Below, in pieces: positions 8,998 through 17,003 of a stretch of 64,000 nt of DNA. A program made the translations under genes and the position numbers. The DNA comes from Solirubrobacteraceae bacterium. Its GTDB lineage: Bacteria > Actinomycetota > Thermoleophilia > Solirubrobacterales > Solirubrobacteraceae. Within the stretch, counting starts at the first letter, position 1. Every line of letters starts with the position of its first letter. Location of the stretch: NCBI GenBank assembly GCA_023230855.1, contig JALNWQ010000003.1:186001-250000 (forward strand). Direction: 5' to 3'. The notes beneath the pieces were generated by a model, which made no database searches, was not told where the DNA came from, and saw only the letters and a list, made by a program, of their open reading frames with translations.

Positions 8998-9788
8998 GGC
9001 TTGGGGCCGAGCCCGGCGGCCTGTAGCGCGAACTGTCCGTCGGGGCCCTTGAGCGCGTCGAGGAACGCCCGGGCCTGCTCGGGATGGGGAGCGTCCTTGA
9101 CGACCGCGGCGCCGTACCTCACCGTCGGCTCGAGCTCGTCGGGGATGTCGACGACCCGCAACGCGTCGCCGGCGGCGTGGACGTCGCTGGCGTAGACGAA
9201 CCCGGCGTCGACGGCGCCCTGCGTGAGCTTGCCGACGACCCCCGACACGTTCGGCTCCTCCGAGCGGACGTTGCCCTCGATCGCCTTGCGCGTGGCGTCC
9301 GGCAACCGGCCGAGGACGGTGCGGGTGTAGCTCCCGACCGGCACCGTGTCGGAGCCGATCGCGAGCTTCACGCCCGCGTCGCCCAGGTCGTCGAACGTCG
9401 CGACCTTGGAGCCCTTCGCCGGAACGGCGACGATGAGGCTGTTCGTCGCGAACTCGACCGGCTCCTCGAGCAGCCCCTCGGCGTGAAGCGCGTCGGGGAG
9501 CTTCGTGCTCGCCGCCGCGTAGACGTCGGGCCGCACCCCCTGACGGATCTGCGCGGCGAGCTCGTCCGACCCCGCGAACGAGAACGACGACCTCGCTGCG
9601 GTGAACCCGCCGCCGAAGTCCTCCATCGCGGTCTTCAACGACGTCGCGGCGGACACCTTGAGCGTGACGTTCGTCGCGGTCGTCCCGCCCTCGCCGGACG
9701 TGGGCTCGTCGTCACCGCAGCCGGCCAGCGGCGCGGCGGCGAGCGCGACGATCGACGTGAGCAGGGCGGTGCGACGGAGCGTCCTCAT
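8994..9788 (-). CDS. modA: Molybdate-binding lipoprotein
   Basis: Captures molybdate outside the membrane and hands it to ModB. 264 residues with a lipoprotein signal (APLAGC, Cys24). The mature part shows ModA features: VSAATSLKTAMEDF at the first oxyanion loop, NSLIVAVPAKGS and PVGSYTRTVL. Overlaps the regulator gene upstream by four bases. Tungstate could also be a ligand; sequence alone does not separate the two. Confidence 0.92.
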   Translation of the reverse strand: MRTLRRTALLTSIVALAAAPLAGCGDDEPTSGEGGTTATNVTLKVSAATSLKTAMEDFGGGFTAARSSFSFAGSDELAAQIRQGVRPDVYAAASTKLPDALHAEGLLEEPVEFATNSLIVAVPAKGSKVATFDDLGDAGVKLAIGSDTVPVGSYTRTVLGRLPDATRKAIEGNVRSEEPNVSGVVGKLTQGAVDAGFVYASDVHAAGDALRVVDIPDELEPTVRYGAAVVKDAPHPEQARAFLDALKGPDGQFALQAAGLGPKP

Positions 9789-10204
9789 GCGGCGTGCCCG
9801 TCGTCGCGGCGGACCATCACCGACGTCGCCTTGACCATCGCGGTGGCGGGAACGCCCGGCGCGAGGCCGAGCTCCTCGACGGCGTCGCGGGTGACGGCCG
9901 AGACGATCCGGTGCGGTCCGGCCTCGATCTCGACGAGCGCCATCACCCCGTCGACCTGCACGGACACGACGGTGCCGGTGAACCGGTTGCGGGCCGAGAC
10001 CTCGTCCCCGGCCGGGGCGCGCCGGGGCCGCGTGCTCAGGCGCTCGATCTCGGCCACCGGGACGCGGCGACGGTTGCGCTCGTCACGCACGGTGCGCAGA
10101 CGACCGGCCCGGTCCCACCGGCGCAGGGTGTCGGCGCTCACCCCGAGGGCGACCGCAGCCTCACCGATCGACAGGTCCGATGGCACCGCACGAGCCTGCC
10201 ACAT
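9785..10204 (-). CDS. HTH-TOBE molybdate-responsive regulator
   Basis: 139 residues. Residues 9-55 are a single MerR/BldC-type DNA-binding domain (LSIGEAAVALGVSADTLRRW, then a basic wing). Residues 68-135 are one TOBE/Mop domain (SARNRFTGTVVSVQVDGVMA ... VTRDAVEELGLAPG), the fold that binds molybdate in ModE and ModC. I infer that it senses molybdate and controls this operon, of which it is the first gene. Classical ModE instead has a winged helix plus two TOBE domains. The ATG at 10204 is used; a GTG at codon 7 is an alternative. Confidence 0.85.
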   Translation of the reverse strand: MWQARAVPSDLSIGEAAVALGVSADTLRRWDRAGRLRTVRDERNRRRVPVAEIERLSTRPRRAPAGDEVSARNRFTGTVVSVQVDGVMALVEIEAGPHRIVSAVTRDAVEELGLAPGVPATAMVKATSVMVRRDDGHAA

Positions 10205-10428
10205 AGGTGGTGCATATGCAATCTACCGCGACGTACCGACTTCACCGCGGTTTCTTGGACGTATGCATAGGCACGCGCCGGCACCGGCATGCCGCCCGCC
10301 CGCCGCCTCCGGCGTCGCCCGCCCAGGCAGTGGTGACATTTGTCCCGTGGGACGGGATATTTGCTCCCACCACGTGGACGGCTTGACCCACCAGCCCCCG
10401 GCCGGTACCCGAACCGCGCCGTCGCCGC
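10205..10428 (-). promoter_or_regulatory. AT-rich control region of the regulator-modABC operon
   Basis: Upstream of the HTH-TOBE gene lie two palindromes, TGCATATGCA (10213-10222) and TATGCATA (10264-10271). Farther up is a cluster at 10331-10370: ATTTGTCCC (10338-10346) and ATTTGCTCCC (10359-10368) are direct repeats 21 bases apart, and GTCCCgtGGGAC (10342-10353) is a palindrome between them. The low GC stands out sharply from the surroundings. Operator and promoter function is inferred from position. Confidence 0.45.
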
Positions 10429-11658
10429 TCAGGCGCCGACGCCCGGCGGCCGGACGACCTCGACGGTCGATCCGGCGGGGAGCGGCCCGCCGTCGCGGGG
10501 TGGGACGAGCGCCAGGAGGTCCGCGTCGGCGAGCGCCCCCAGGTGGTGCGACGGCTGCCCGGCCAGCGGCCGCACGCCCAGCACGCCGTCGGCCTGGGGG
10601 ACGGCGACCGCCCGCAGCGCCCGCAGGCGACGCGGGTCGCTCGGCGCGTCGGCGATCAACCGGCCCCACCGGGGCTCGGTCGGGGGCGCGCCGGTCATCG
10701 CTCGCAGCGCCGGCAGGAGGAAGAGCGTCGCGGTGACGAGCGTCGACGCCGGATTGCCGGGCAGGCCCAGCACCGGGCGACCGTCGAGCGTCCCGATCCA
10801 CGTCGGCTTGCCCGGCTGCAGCGCCACCCCGAACACCACCTGCTCCGCCCCGAGCGCCTGCAGCGACGGTCGGACGTGGTCGTGCCGGCCGGCCGACACC
10901 CCGCCGCAACTCACGACGACGTCGCCGGTCGCGTCGGCGAACGCCTGGATCGTCGCGTCGCGGTCGTCGGGCGCCCGGACGACCTCGACCCGCGCCACGC
11001 CGGCGGCCCGCAGCAGCGCGGGCAGGGCCAGGCCGTTGACGTCGTGGACCTCGCCGTCGGCGAGCTCGCCCCCACCGACGACGACCTCGTCACCGGTGGC
11101 GACGACGGTCACCGTCGGACGGACGGACACCGTGACGGTCGTGACCCCGATCCCGCCGAGCAGGGCGATCCGTCCCGGGTGCAACCGGTCCCCGACCCGG
11201 GCCGCGACGTCGCCGGCGGCGACGTCCTCGCCCACCGGTCGCACGTTGCGTCCCACCTCGACCGAGACCCGGACGGCCACCGTCCCGTCCGCCTCGGTCG
11301 TGTCCTCGACCCGGACGATCGCGTCCGCCCCCTCGGGCACCCGCGCACCGGTGCTGATCCGGATCGCGGTGCCGGGCCGCACCGCCCCGTCCGCCGGCGT
11401 CCCGGCCTGCGACTCGGCGACGACCCGCAGCATCGTCGGTCGGTCGTCGGTCGCGCCCGCGACGTCACCGGCCCGCACCGCGTACCCGTCCATCGCCGAG
11501 CTCGCGAAGTGCGGCAGCGACCGGGGGACGACGACCTCCTCGGCGATCGTCCGTCCGTCTGCGTCGGCCAGCGGCACCTCCTCGACCGGCAGCCGTGCGG
11601 CCGCGCCGACGGCGACCGCGGCGGCGAGGGCGTCGACGTAGCTCGTGAGCGCGACCAT
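10429..11658 (-). CDS. moeA: Molybdopterin molybdenumtransferase
   Basis: Inserts molybdenum into adenylated molybdopterin, completing the cofactor. 409 residues, normal for MoeA. Visible blocks: LPHFASSAMDGYAV near residue 50, the substrate/metal loop VVATGDEVV, SCGGVSAGRHDHV, and PVLGLPGNPAST near the C-terminal third; a full domain IV follows. It uses the adenylated product of the MogA domain encoded at 4688-6562. Its stop is 225 bases upstream of the mod operon, so it may be a separate unit or the head of a longer one. Confidence 0.93.
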   Translation of the reverse strand: MVALTSYVDALAAAVAVGAAARLPVEEVPLADADGRTIAEEVVVPRSLPHFASSAMDGYAVRAGDVAGATDDRPTMLRVVAESQAGTPADGAVRPGTAIRISTGARVPEGADAIVRVEDTTEADGTVAVRVSVEVGRNVRPVGEDVAAGDVAARVGDRLHPGRIALLGGIGVTTVTVSVRPTVTVVATGDEVVVGGGELADGEVHDVNGLALPALLRAAGVARVEVVRAPDDRDATIQAFADATGDVVVSCGGVSAGRHDHVRPSLQALGAEQVVFGVALQPGKPTWIGTLDGRPVLGLPGNPASTLVTATLFLLPALRAMTGAPPTEPRWGRLIADAPSDPRRLRALRAVAVPQADGVLGVRPLAGQPSHHLGALADADLLALVPPRDGGPLPAGSTVEVVRPPGVGA

Positions 11659-11735
11659 CGCCGCACCCTAGCCGGGGCGGGTTGTTGGGCCGGGGGCGCG
11701 GGCTGCAGGGGGGCCGGGGCGGTCCCGAAAACGCG

Positions 11736-11750
11736 GCGGCCAGGGGCCGC
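11736..11750. terminator. Short GC hairpin after the MFS gene
   Basis: GCGGCC-AGG-GGCCGC inverted repeat just past the end of the MFS transporter gene, in the space before moeA. Six-bp stem, no T-tract. A weak terminator candidate. Confidence 0.25.
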
Positions 11751-11762
11751 GGCGGTCCGGGA

Positions 11763-13283
11763 TCAGGCCCCGGCGGGCTGCTCCTCGACCGCCACGCCCG
11801 ACGCGGGCGCGACGCCCTCCGCCTCGTCCGTCGCCCCCGCGCCGCCCGTCGGACCGGACGTCACCCGCCCGATGAAGAGCGCGACGACGAGCCCGACGAC
11901 GGCGAGTCCGATGCCGTAGGTCATCGCGGTCTGCACGCCCTCCGACAGCGCGTGGACGTCGTCGGTCCCGGCGTCCGACACCGATGCCGCGCGACGGGTC
12001 AGGACGGTGATGAACAGCGCGGTGCCGGCGGCGCCCGCGACCTGCTGGAGGGTGCTGACGATCGCGCTGCCGTGGGAGTACAGGTGGGCGGGCACCGATC
12101 CGAGCGCGGCGGTGAGCAGCGGGGTGAACAGCAACGCCAGGCCGATGCTCAACACGACGTGCGCGCCGATGACGAACCCGTGCGGGGTGCCCTCGTCGAG
12201 GGTCGACAGCATGACCATCGCGACGATGACGACCGCGGCGGCGGGGATCACCAACGGCCGCGGCCCCACCCGGTCGTACATCCGCCCCACGAACGGCGCC
12301 ATGAGCCCCATGACGAGGCCGCCCGGGAGCATGATGAGCCCGGTCGTCAACGTCGACGCGTCCTGCACGTTCTGGAGGAAGATCGGCAGGAGGATGATCG
12401 CGCCGAACAGCGACATCATGCTCGCGCCCATGAGCAGCGCGGCGACCGCGAACGTCCGCGACGCGAACACCCGCAGGTCGAGCAGCGCCCGCTCGGCGAT
12501 CGCGAGCTGCCGCCACCCGAAGAGCAGGAGCGCGACGACGCCGATGGCGATCGGGATCGCCGGGGCGATCGGCGTGTCGCCGCGGGCGGCCTCGCCGATG
12601 CTGCTCAGCCCGTAGACGACGCCGCTGAACCCGATCGCCGCCAGGGCCACCGACGCGACGTCGAGGTGCGCCGGACGCGACTCGGTGACGTTGCGGACCC
12701 ACAGCGCGCCGAGGGCGAGAGCGAGGACCGCGATCGGCAGCACGAACCAGAACATCCACCGCCAGTCCAGGCCGCTGAGGACGAGGCCCGAGATCGTCGG
12801 GCCGATCGCCGGTGCGACGGCGATGACGATCGACACCGTGCCCATCGTCTGACCCCGGCGCGACGCCGGGACGAGGGTGAGGATCGTCGTCATGAGCAGC
12901 GGCATCATGAGCGCCGTGCCGACCGCCTGGACGATGCGGCCGACGAGCAGCACGGTGAATCCGGGCGCGAGCGCGGCGATGAGCGTGCCGAGCGTGAACG
13001 CCGACATCGCGGTGATGTACACCGCCCGCACGGGGAACCGCTGGATGACGAACCCGGTGATCGGGATGACCACCGCCATCGTCAGGAGGAACGCCGTCGT
13101 CAACCACTGCGCGGTCGTCTCGGGGATGCTCAGGTCGTCCATGAGGTGCGGCAGCGCGACGCTCATGATCGTCTCGTTGAGGATCACCACGAACGTCGAC
13201 GCGACGAGCAGCGCGATGAGCCGCCTGTGTGCCGCGGGCATGGGGGGATCGACGGTGGATCCCGCACTCGGATGGCCTGACAT
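11763..13283 (-). CDS. MFS transporter, DHA2 (EmrB/QacA) type
   Basis: Proton-driven exporter of the inner membrane, 506 residues with about 14 predicted helices, as in the DHA2 family. Motif A-like LVGRIVQAVGTALMMPLL and the family start ALLVASTFVVILNETIMSVA are visible. Two starts are plausible, MSGHP at 13283 and MPAAH at 13241; neither has a good ribosome site, and the longer is used. The frame continues upstream to 13382, but that part has no conserved sequence. It sits between moeA and mobA, yet a direct link to molybdenum is not evident. The substrate is unknown. Confidence 0.87.
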   Translation of the reverse strand: MSGHPSAGSTVDPPMPAAHRRLIALLVASTFVVILNETIMSVALPHLMDDLSIPETTAQWLTTAFLLTMAVVIPITGFVIQRFPVRAVYITAMSAFTLGTLIAALAPGFTVLLVGRIVQAVGTALMMPLLMTTILTLVPASRRGQTMGTVSIVIAVAPAIGPTISGLVLSGLDWRWMFWFVLPIAVLALALGALWVRNVTESRPAHLDVASVALAAIGFSGVVYGLSSIGEAARGDTPIAPAIPIAIGVVALLLFGWRQLAIAERALLDLRVFASRTFAVAALLMGASMMSLFGAIILLPIFLQNVQDASTLTTGLIMLPGGLVMGLMAPFVGRMYDRVGPRPLVIPAAAVVIVAMVMLSTLDEGTPHGFVIGAHVVLSIGLALLFTPLLTAALGSVPAHLYSHGSAIVSTLQQVAGAAGTALFITVLTRRAASVSDAGTDDVHALSEGVQTAMTYGIGLAVVGLVVALFIGRVTSGPTGGAGATDEAEGVAPASGVAVEEQPAGA

Positions 13284-13488
13284 GGGCGGGAAAGAATGAC
13301 AGAGCGCTGGACGTGGACCGTGTCCACGGACGATCGTCGGTGACGGTTCGAATCCGAGGAGTCGGCGACGTACGGTGTCCACTCTCCGGCGGACCGTGCC
13401 CGGGCTCCCGGCGGCGACGTCGGGCTCGGCGGGCGGGTGCCTGCGGCGACGTCGTCCCTCGGCGGGCGGGCGCCGTCACACTGCTTGC

Positions 13489-14100
13489 GTGACGCACGGA
13501 CGACCTGCGCCGGCCGACCCGCCGGTGGTGATCCTCGCCGGCGGGGCCGGGCGCCGGATGGGCGCCCCGAAGGCCGGCGTCCACCTTGCGGGGCGAACGC
13601 TCTTGGAGCACGCCGTCGCGGCGACGCGCGACGCGGGGCTCCGGCCGGTCGTGGTGGCCAAGGGCGACATGGCGCTCCCCGCGGTGGACGTGGAGCGGTG
13701 GCCGGAGCCGGACGATCCACGCCATCCGCTGACCGGGGTCGCCGCCGCGCTCGAGCGCGCGGCCGGGCCGATCGTCGTCCTGCCCGTCGACCTGCCGGCG
13801 GTGGGCCCCGGCCTGCTGCGGGCGCTCGCGGACCGGCCGGAGCCGTTGGTCGTCGTCGAGGCGGCAGGACGCCTGCACCCCCTGCTGGGCCGGTTCGACC
13901 CGACGCACGCCCCCGACCTGGCCGCGGCCGCCGTCGCCGGGGCCCCGGTGGTGCGCACGGTGCTCGGGCTCGGCGCGGCGCGGATGACCGACGACGACGT
14001 CCGCCGCCACGGCGACCCGGCGACCCTCCTCGCCAACGTCAACCGACCCGAGGACCTCGCCGCCCTCGAAGCCCGGTTGGCGGGGCCTCCTCCGACCTGA
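13489..14100 (+). CDS. mobA: Molybdenum cofactor guanylyltransferase
   Basis: Attaches GMP to Mo-molybdopterin to make the bis-MGD form used by nitrate reductases, matching the first gene of the window. 203 residues from a GTG start. The nucleotide-binding signature LAGGAGRRMGAPKAG lies at residues 16-30 and the metal-binding Asp in LPVDLPAV at D101. It is read alone on the plus strand between minus-strand genes. An NTP-transferase of another pathway is possible but unlikely in this setting. Confidence 0.87.
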   Translation: MTHGRPAPADPPVVILAGGAGRRMGAPKAGVHLAGRTLLEHAVAATRDAGLRPVVVAKGDMALPAVDVERWPEPDDPRHPLTGVAAALERAAGPIVVLPVDLPAVGPGLLRALADRPEPLVVVEAAGRLHPLLGRFDPTHAPDLAAAAVAGAPVVRTVLGLGAARMTDDDVRRHGDPATLLANVNRPEDLAALEARLAGPPPT

Positions 14101-14168
14101 GGCCCGCCGTCCGCCGAGCCACGTCGCGCGCCCGGGGCCCCGGCACGGCGGGCGTACCGCGCACGAGG

Positions 14169-14182
14169 CGGCGGGCCCGCCG
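14169..14182. terminator. Palindrome between convergent mobA and DUF6457-like gene
   Basis: A perfect 14-bp palindrome (CGGCGGGCCCGCCG) directly before the stop of the minus-strand gene; GGCCCGCCG also occurs right after the mobA stop at 14101. Probable two-way transcription stop. Confidence 0.35.
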
Positions 14183-14440
14183 TCAACCCTCCGCGTCGGG
14201 CGCGCGCAGCGCGGGGTCGGCCTCGACGAGCGCGAGGACCTCGGCGACCGGGCGTCCGGTCCGTCCGGCGATCCAGCACGCCAGCGGGGCCGCCTGCCGC
14301 TGCGAGCGGTGGGCGGCGTGCCGGGCCAGGTCGAGGAGCTGCGTCCGCTCGTCCGCGGTCGGGGCCGCGGCGCCCGCCTCGGCGGCGAAGGCGTCGAGCC
14401 ATCCCGTGATCGTCGACGTGTCGGGTGCGGCGTCGGCCAT
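14183..14440 (-). CDS. Small DUF6457-like protein
   Basis: 85 residues, from the ATG at 14440. The content TITGWLDAFAAEAG ... LLDLARHAAHRSQRQAAPLACWIAGRTG resembles, from memory, the DUF6457 family that accompanies mobA and other Moco genes in actinobacteria. It is all-helical in appearance and has no signal peptide. It is 63 bases from moaA on the same strand, and its stop faces mobA. Function is unknown; a helper role in Moco synthesis is suggested only by neighbours. Confidence 0.68.
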   Translation of the reverse strand: MADAAPDTSTITGWLDAFAAEAGAAAPTADERTQLLDLARHAAHRSQRQAAPLACWIAGRTGRPVAEVLALVEADPALRAPDAEG

Positions 14441-14502
14441 CGTCGGATCATCCCGCACGCCGTGGGCGTCGTCGTCGGGGCGCCGCGCGCGCCGCGTGCC
14501 GC

Positions 14503-15525
14503 TCAGCCGCCGATGGCGCTCATCGGTCGGGTGGGCGGGGTGAACCCGGGGCGGTGGATCTCGTGGCCCCACTGCTTGCCGGCGACCGCGTCGCGGACGA
14601 TCCGCTCCAGCTCGTCGTCGGTCGCGCCGGCGCGCATCGGGCCGCGCAGATCGGTCTCGTCGTGGGCGAAGAGGCAGGTGCGCAGCTGGCCGTCGGCGGT
14701 CAGGCGGATCCGGTCGCAGTCGGCGCAGAACGGCTCGGTCACCGACGCGATGAACCCCACCTCGCCGCCGCCGTCGGCGAACCGGAACACCCGGGCGGTC
14801 GACGACGGCTCGCGCTCCAGCGGCTCGACCGGCCACCGCGAGCCGATGATCCGCCGCAGCTCCTCGGCCGACAGGACGTCCCGCTCGCGCCACCGGCGTC
14901 CGGCGTCGAGCGGCATGACCTCGATGAACCGCAGCTGCAGGTCGCGGGCGCGTGCGAACGCGACGAGGTCGAGCGCCTCGTGCTCGGTGATCCCGCGCAT
15001 CGCGACGGCGTTGAGCTTGACCTGCTCGATCCCCGGCTCGTCCTGGGCGGCGGCGATCCCCTCGAGGACCTTCGGCAGCAGGTCGCGGCGGGTGAGCTCG
15101 GCGAACCGGACCGGGTCGACGCTGTCGAGCGACACGTTCACGCGCGACACGCCGGCGCGGGCCAGCGCGGTGACGTGACGGGCGAGCAGCACGGCGTTCG
15201 TGGTCAGCGAGATCTCCTCGATCCCGTCGATCGCGTCGATCCGCGACACGAGCCCGGCGAGGCCCGGCCGGACGAGCGGCTCGCCACCGGTGACGCGCAC
15301 CGTGCGCACCCCCAGCCCGGCGAGGAGCGTCACGAGCCGCACCGTCTCGTCCTCGTCGAGCCGCTGGTCGCGCGGGAGCCACGCCATCTCCTCGTCCGGC
15401 AGGCAGTAGCGGCAGCGCAGGTTGCAGACGTCGGTCACCGAGATCCGCAGGTCGCGCGCGACGCGCCCGAACCGGTCGGCGAGCGCCGGGGCGGGCGACG
15501 TCGGCGTCGTGACGGGTCCCTGCAC
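14503..15525 (-). CDS. moaA: GTP 3',8-cyclase (radical SAM)
   Basis: First step of molybdenum cofactor synthesis: converts GTP to 3',8-cyclo-GTP, which the MoaC domain at 4688-6562 then uses. With the GTG at 15525 the protein has 340 residues. The radical-SAM cluster motif is CNLRCRYC (34-41), the SAM motif is VTGGEPL, and the C-terminal second cluster is CADCDRIRLTADGQLRTC. The chain ends in Gly-Gly, which is needed for activity in the family. The start is uncertain: the frame opens with TTG at 15561, and a GGAGGG lies directly against the GTG at 15525. Confidence 0.92.
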   Translation of the reverse strand: MQGPVTTPTSPAPALADRFGRVARDLRISVTDVCNLRCRYCLPDEEMAWLPRDQRLDEDETVRLVTLLAGLGVRTVRVTGGEPLVRPGLAGLVSRIDAIDGIEEISLTTNAVLLARHVTALARAGVSRVNVSLDSVDPVRFAELTRRDLLPKVLEGIAAAQDEPGIEQVKLNAVAMRGITEHEALDLVAFARARDLQLRFIEVMPLDAGRRWRERDVLSAEELRRIIGSRWPVEPLEREPSSTARVFRFADGGGEVGFIASVTEPFCADCDRIRLTADGQLRTCLFAHDETDLRGPMRAGATDDELERIVRDAVAGKQWGHEIHRPGFTPPTRPMSAIGG

Positions 15526-15651
15526 CCCTCCGACCTTAGCGACCACCCCGACGATCCCCAAGATGACCCGGTTGAGGGCCGAGACTCCCCGAACGGGTGA
15601 TATCGCGAATCGTATAGTGCGTCCAGACCCCGCGTACAGTCAGGACCTCCC

Positions 15652-16686
15652 GTGAGCACGACGACCCCCTCCCGCACCGCCGCCGCGGACGACTCGGGCG
15701 ACGGCACGACCGCGCCCGCCCAGGCGCCACCGCCCGCGCCCGACCGCACGGGCGTCGTGAGCATCTGGGTCATCATCGGCCTGGCCGTCCTGCTGCTCGT
15801 CACCCAGGGCTGGGGGCGCTGGATCCTCTCCAGCGAGGAGTTCTCCCCCGTGACGATCATGGGGCCGGACGAGTACCCGACGTGGCGCGAGGTCATCCTG
15901 CGCGTCACCGAGGCGCTGAGCATCGTCGAGATGTCGCTGCTCATCTACTTCACGTTCATCAAGTCGTGGCGGGCGACCGGTCGGTTCGGGCTCGACGCGA
16001 AGATCACCACCGGCCTGCTCCTCGGCAGCTTCACCGACGGGATCCTCAACACGCAGGAGTACCTCTTCGCGTGGAACCAGCACTCGATCAACATGGGCTC
16101 GTGGGCCCGGTTCGTGCCGCTCAACGACCCCGAGCACGCGTCGCGCTACGCCGAGGCGCTGATCTGGGGGATCCCGCAGTACACCTACTACTGCATCACC
16201 GTGGCGATGGTGGCGTGCGCGGTGATCCAGCGTCGACGCGCGATCAACCCCGCGCTGAGCAACGCCAAGTGCTACATGACGGTGTTCGCGGGGGCGTTCG
16301 TCTTCGACTTCATCCTCGAGAACTTCCTCATCCGGGTCGAGCACTCCTACGCCTACGCCCAGACCCCGGCGTCGCTCACCCTGTGGGCCGGCACGCACTA
16401 CCAGTTCCCGATCTACGAGTCGGTGCTCGTGGCGTCGCTCGGCGTCGCGTTCACCGCCCTGCGCCTGAGCGCCATCGACCACCCGAAGGGCCTGTCGTTC
16501 CCCGAGCGCGGGCTGCACCGCCTGCCGGCGCGGCTGCAGGGCCCGGCGAGCTGGCTCTCGGTCATCGGGTTCTGCTTCGTCTGCCTGCTCTTCATCTACC
16601 ACGTGCCGTTCCAGATCCTCGGCCTCATCGGCGACTCCAACACGCTCGACGTGCTGCCGTCGTACATGCTCCCCAACGACCTGTGA
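15652..16686 (+). CDS. AveC-like (spirocyclase family) membrane protein
   Basis: 344 residues from a GTG start. An Ala/Pro-rich cytoplasmic N-terminus (1-33) is followed by about seven membrane helices. The stretches GILNTQEYLFAWNQHSINMG and IPQYTYYCITVAM resemble the AveC family, named after the avermectin spiroketal cyclase of Streptomyces; most members are uncharacterised proteins of mycobacteria and other actinobacteria. No polyketide synthase is nearby, so the substrate is unknown. A TATAGT (15613-15618) could be its -10 element. Its stop overlaps the next start (GTGA), so it heads a three-gene operon with a small membrane protein and a LuxR-type regulator. Confidence 0.65.
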   Translation: MSTTTPSRTAAADDSGDGTTAPAQAPPPAPDRTGVVSIWVIIGLAVLLLVTQGWGRWILSSEEFSPVTIMGPDEYPTWREVILRVTEALSIVEMSLLIYFTFIKSWRATGRFGLDAKITTGLLLGSFTDGILNTQEYLFAWNQHSINMGSWARFVPLNDPEHASRYAEALIWGIPQYTYYCITVAMVACAVIQRRRAINPALSNAKCYMTVFAGAFVFDFILENFLIRVEHSYAYAQTPASLTLWAGTHYQFPIYESVLVASLGVAFTALRLSAIDHPKGLSFPERGLHRLPARLQGPASWLSVIGFCFVCLLFIYHVPFQILGLIGDSNTLDVLPSYMLPNDL

Positions 16687-17003
16687 CCGACGGGCGCGAC
16701 GCGCCGCACGACGCGCACCGGGATCCGTCGGCGCGCGCCGACGGCCCGCCGCCGTCGCTCGACCTGCGCGGCGATCCGGCGGTGCTCGTCGCGGTCGCGC
16801 TCGCCGCGACGGCGTTCCTCGCCGGGCTGCTGGCGTGGGACCCGGTGACCGTCGTCGACGGCGGCGCGCACCCGGCCCAGCGGTACGTCGCCTACGCGGT
16901 CGGCACGGTCGCCGGGACGGCGTTCACCTGGTGGCCGTTGGCGGCCGTCATCCACCTCGCCCGTCGCCGGTCGCGGCGGAGCGGGGATGATGACCGTCGA
17001 TGA
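16683..17003 (+). CDS. Small two-helix membrane protein
   Basis: 106 residues from a GTG overlapping the stop of the AveC-like gene. The first 30 residues are charged and polar. Two membrane helices (about 33-52 and 70-93) follow, then a basic RRRSRRSGDDDRR tail. No family recognised. It overlaps the next gene by four bases (ATGA), so the three are translationally coupled; it may be a partner of the AveC-like protein. Confidence 0.7.
   Translation: MTDGRDAPHDAHRDPSARADGPPPSLDLRGDPAVLVAVALAATAFLAGLLAWDPVTVVDGGAHPAQRYVAYAVGTVAGTAFTWWPLAAVIHLARRRSRRSGDDDRR

Noticed and set aside
10331..10370. Considered a Moco or cyclic-dinucleotide riboswitch
   Set aside because: I cannot match any riboswitch core; the features are repeats and palindromes more like protein sites.
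15525..15561. TTG start for moaA at 15561
   Set aside because: No ribosome site and non-conserved extra residues; the GTG at 15525 is preferred, though not certain.
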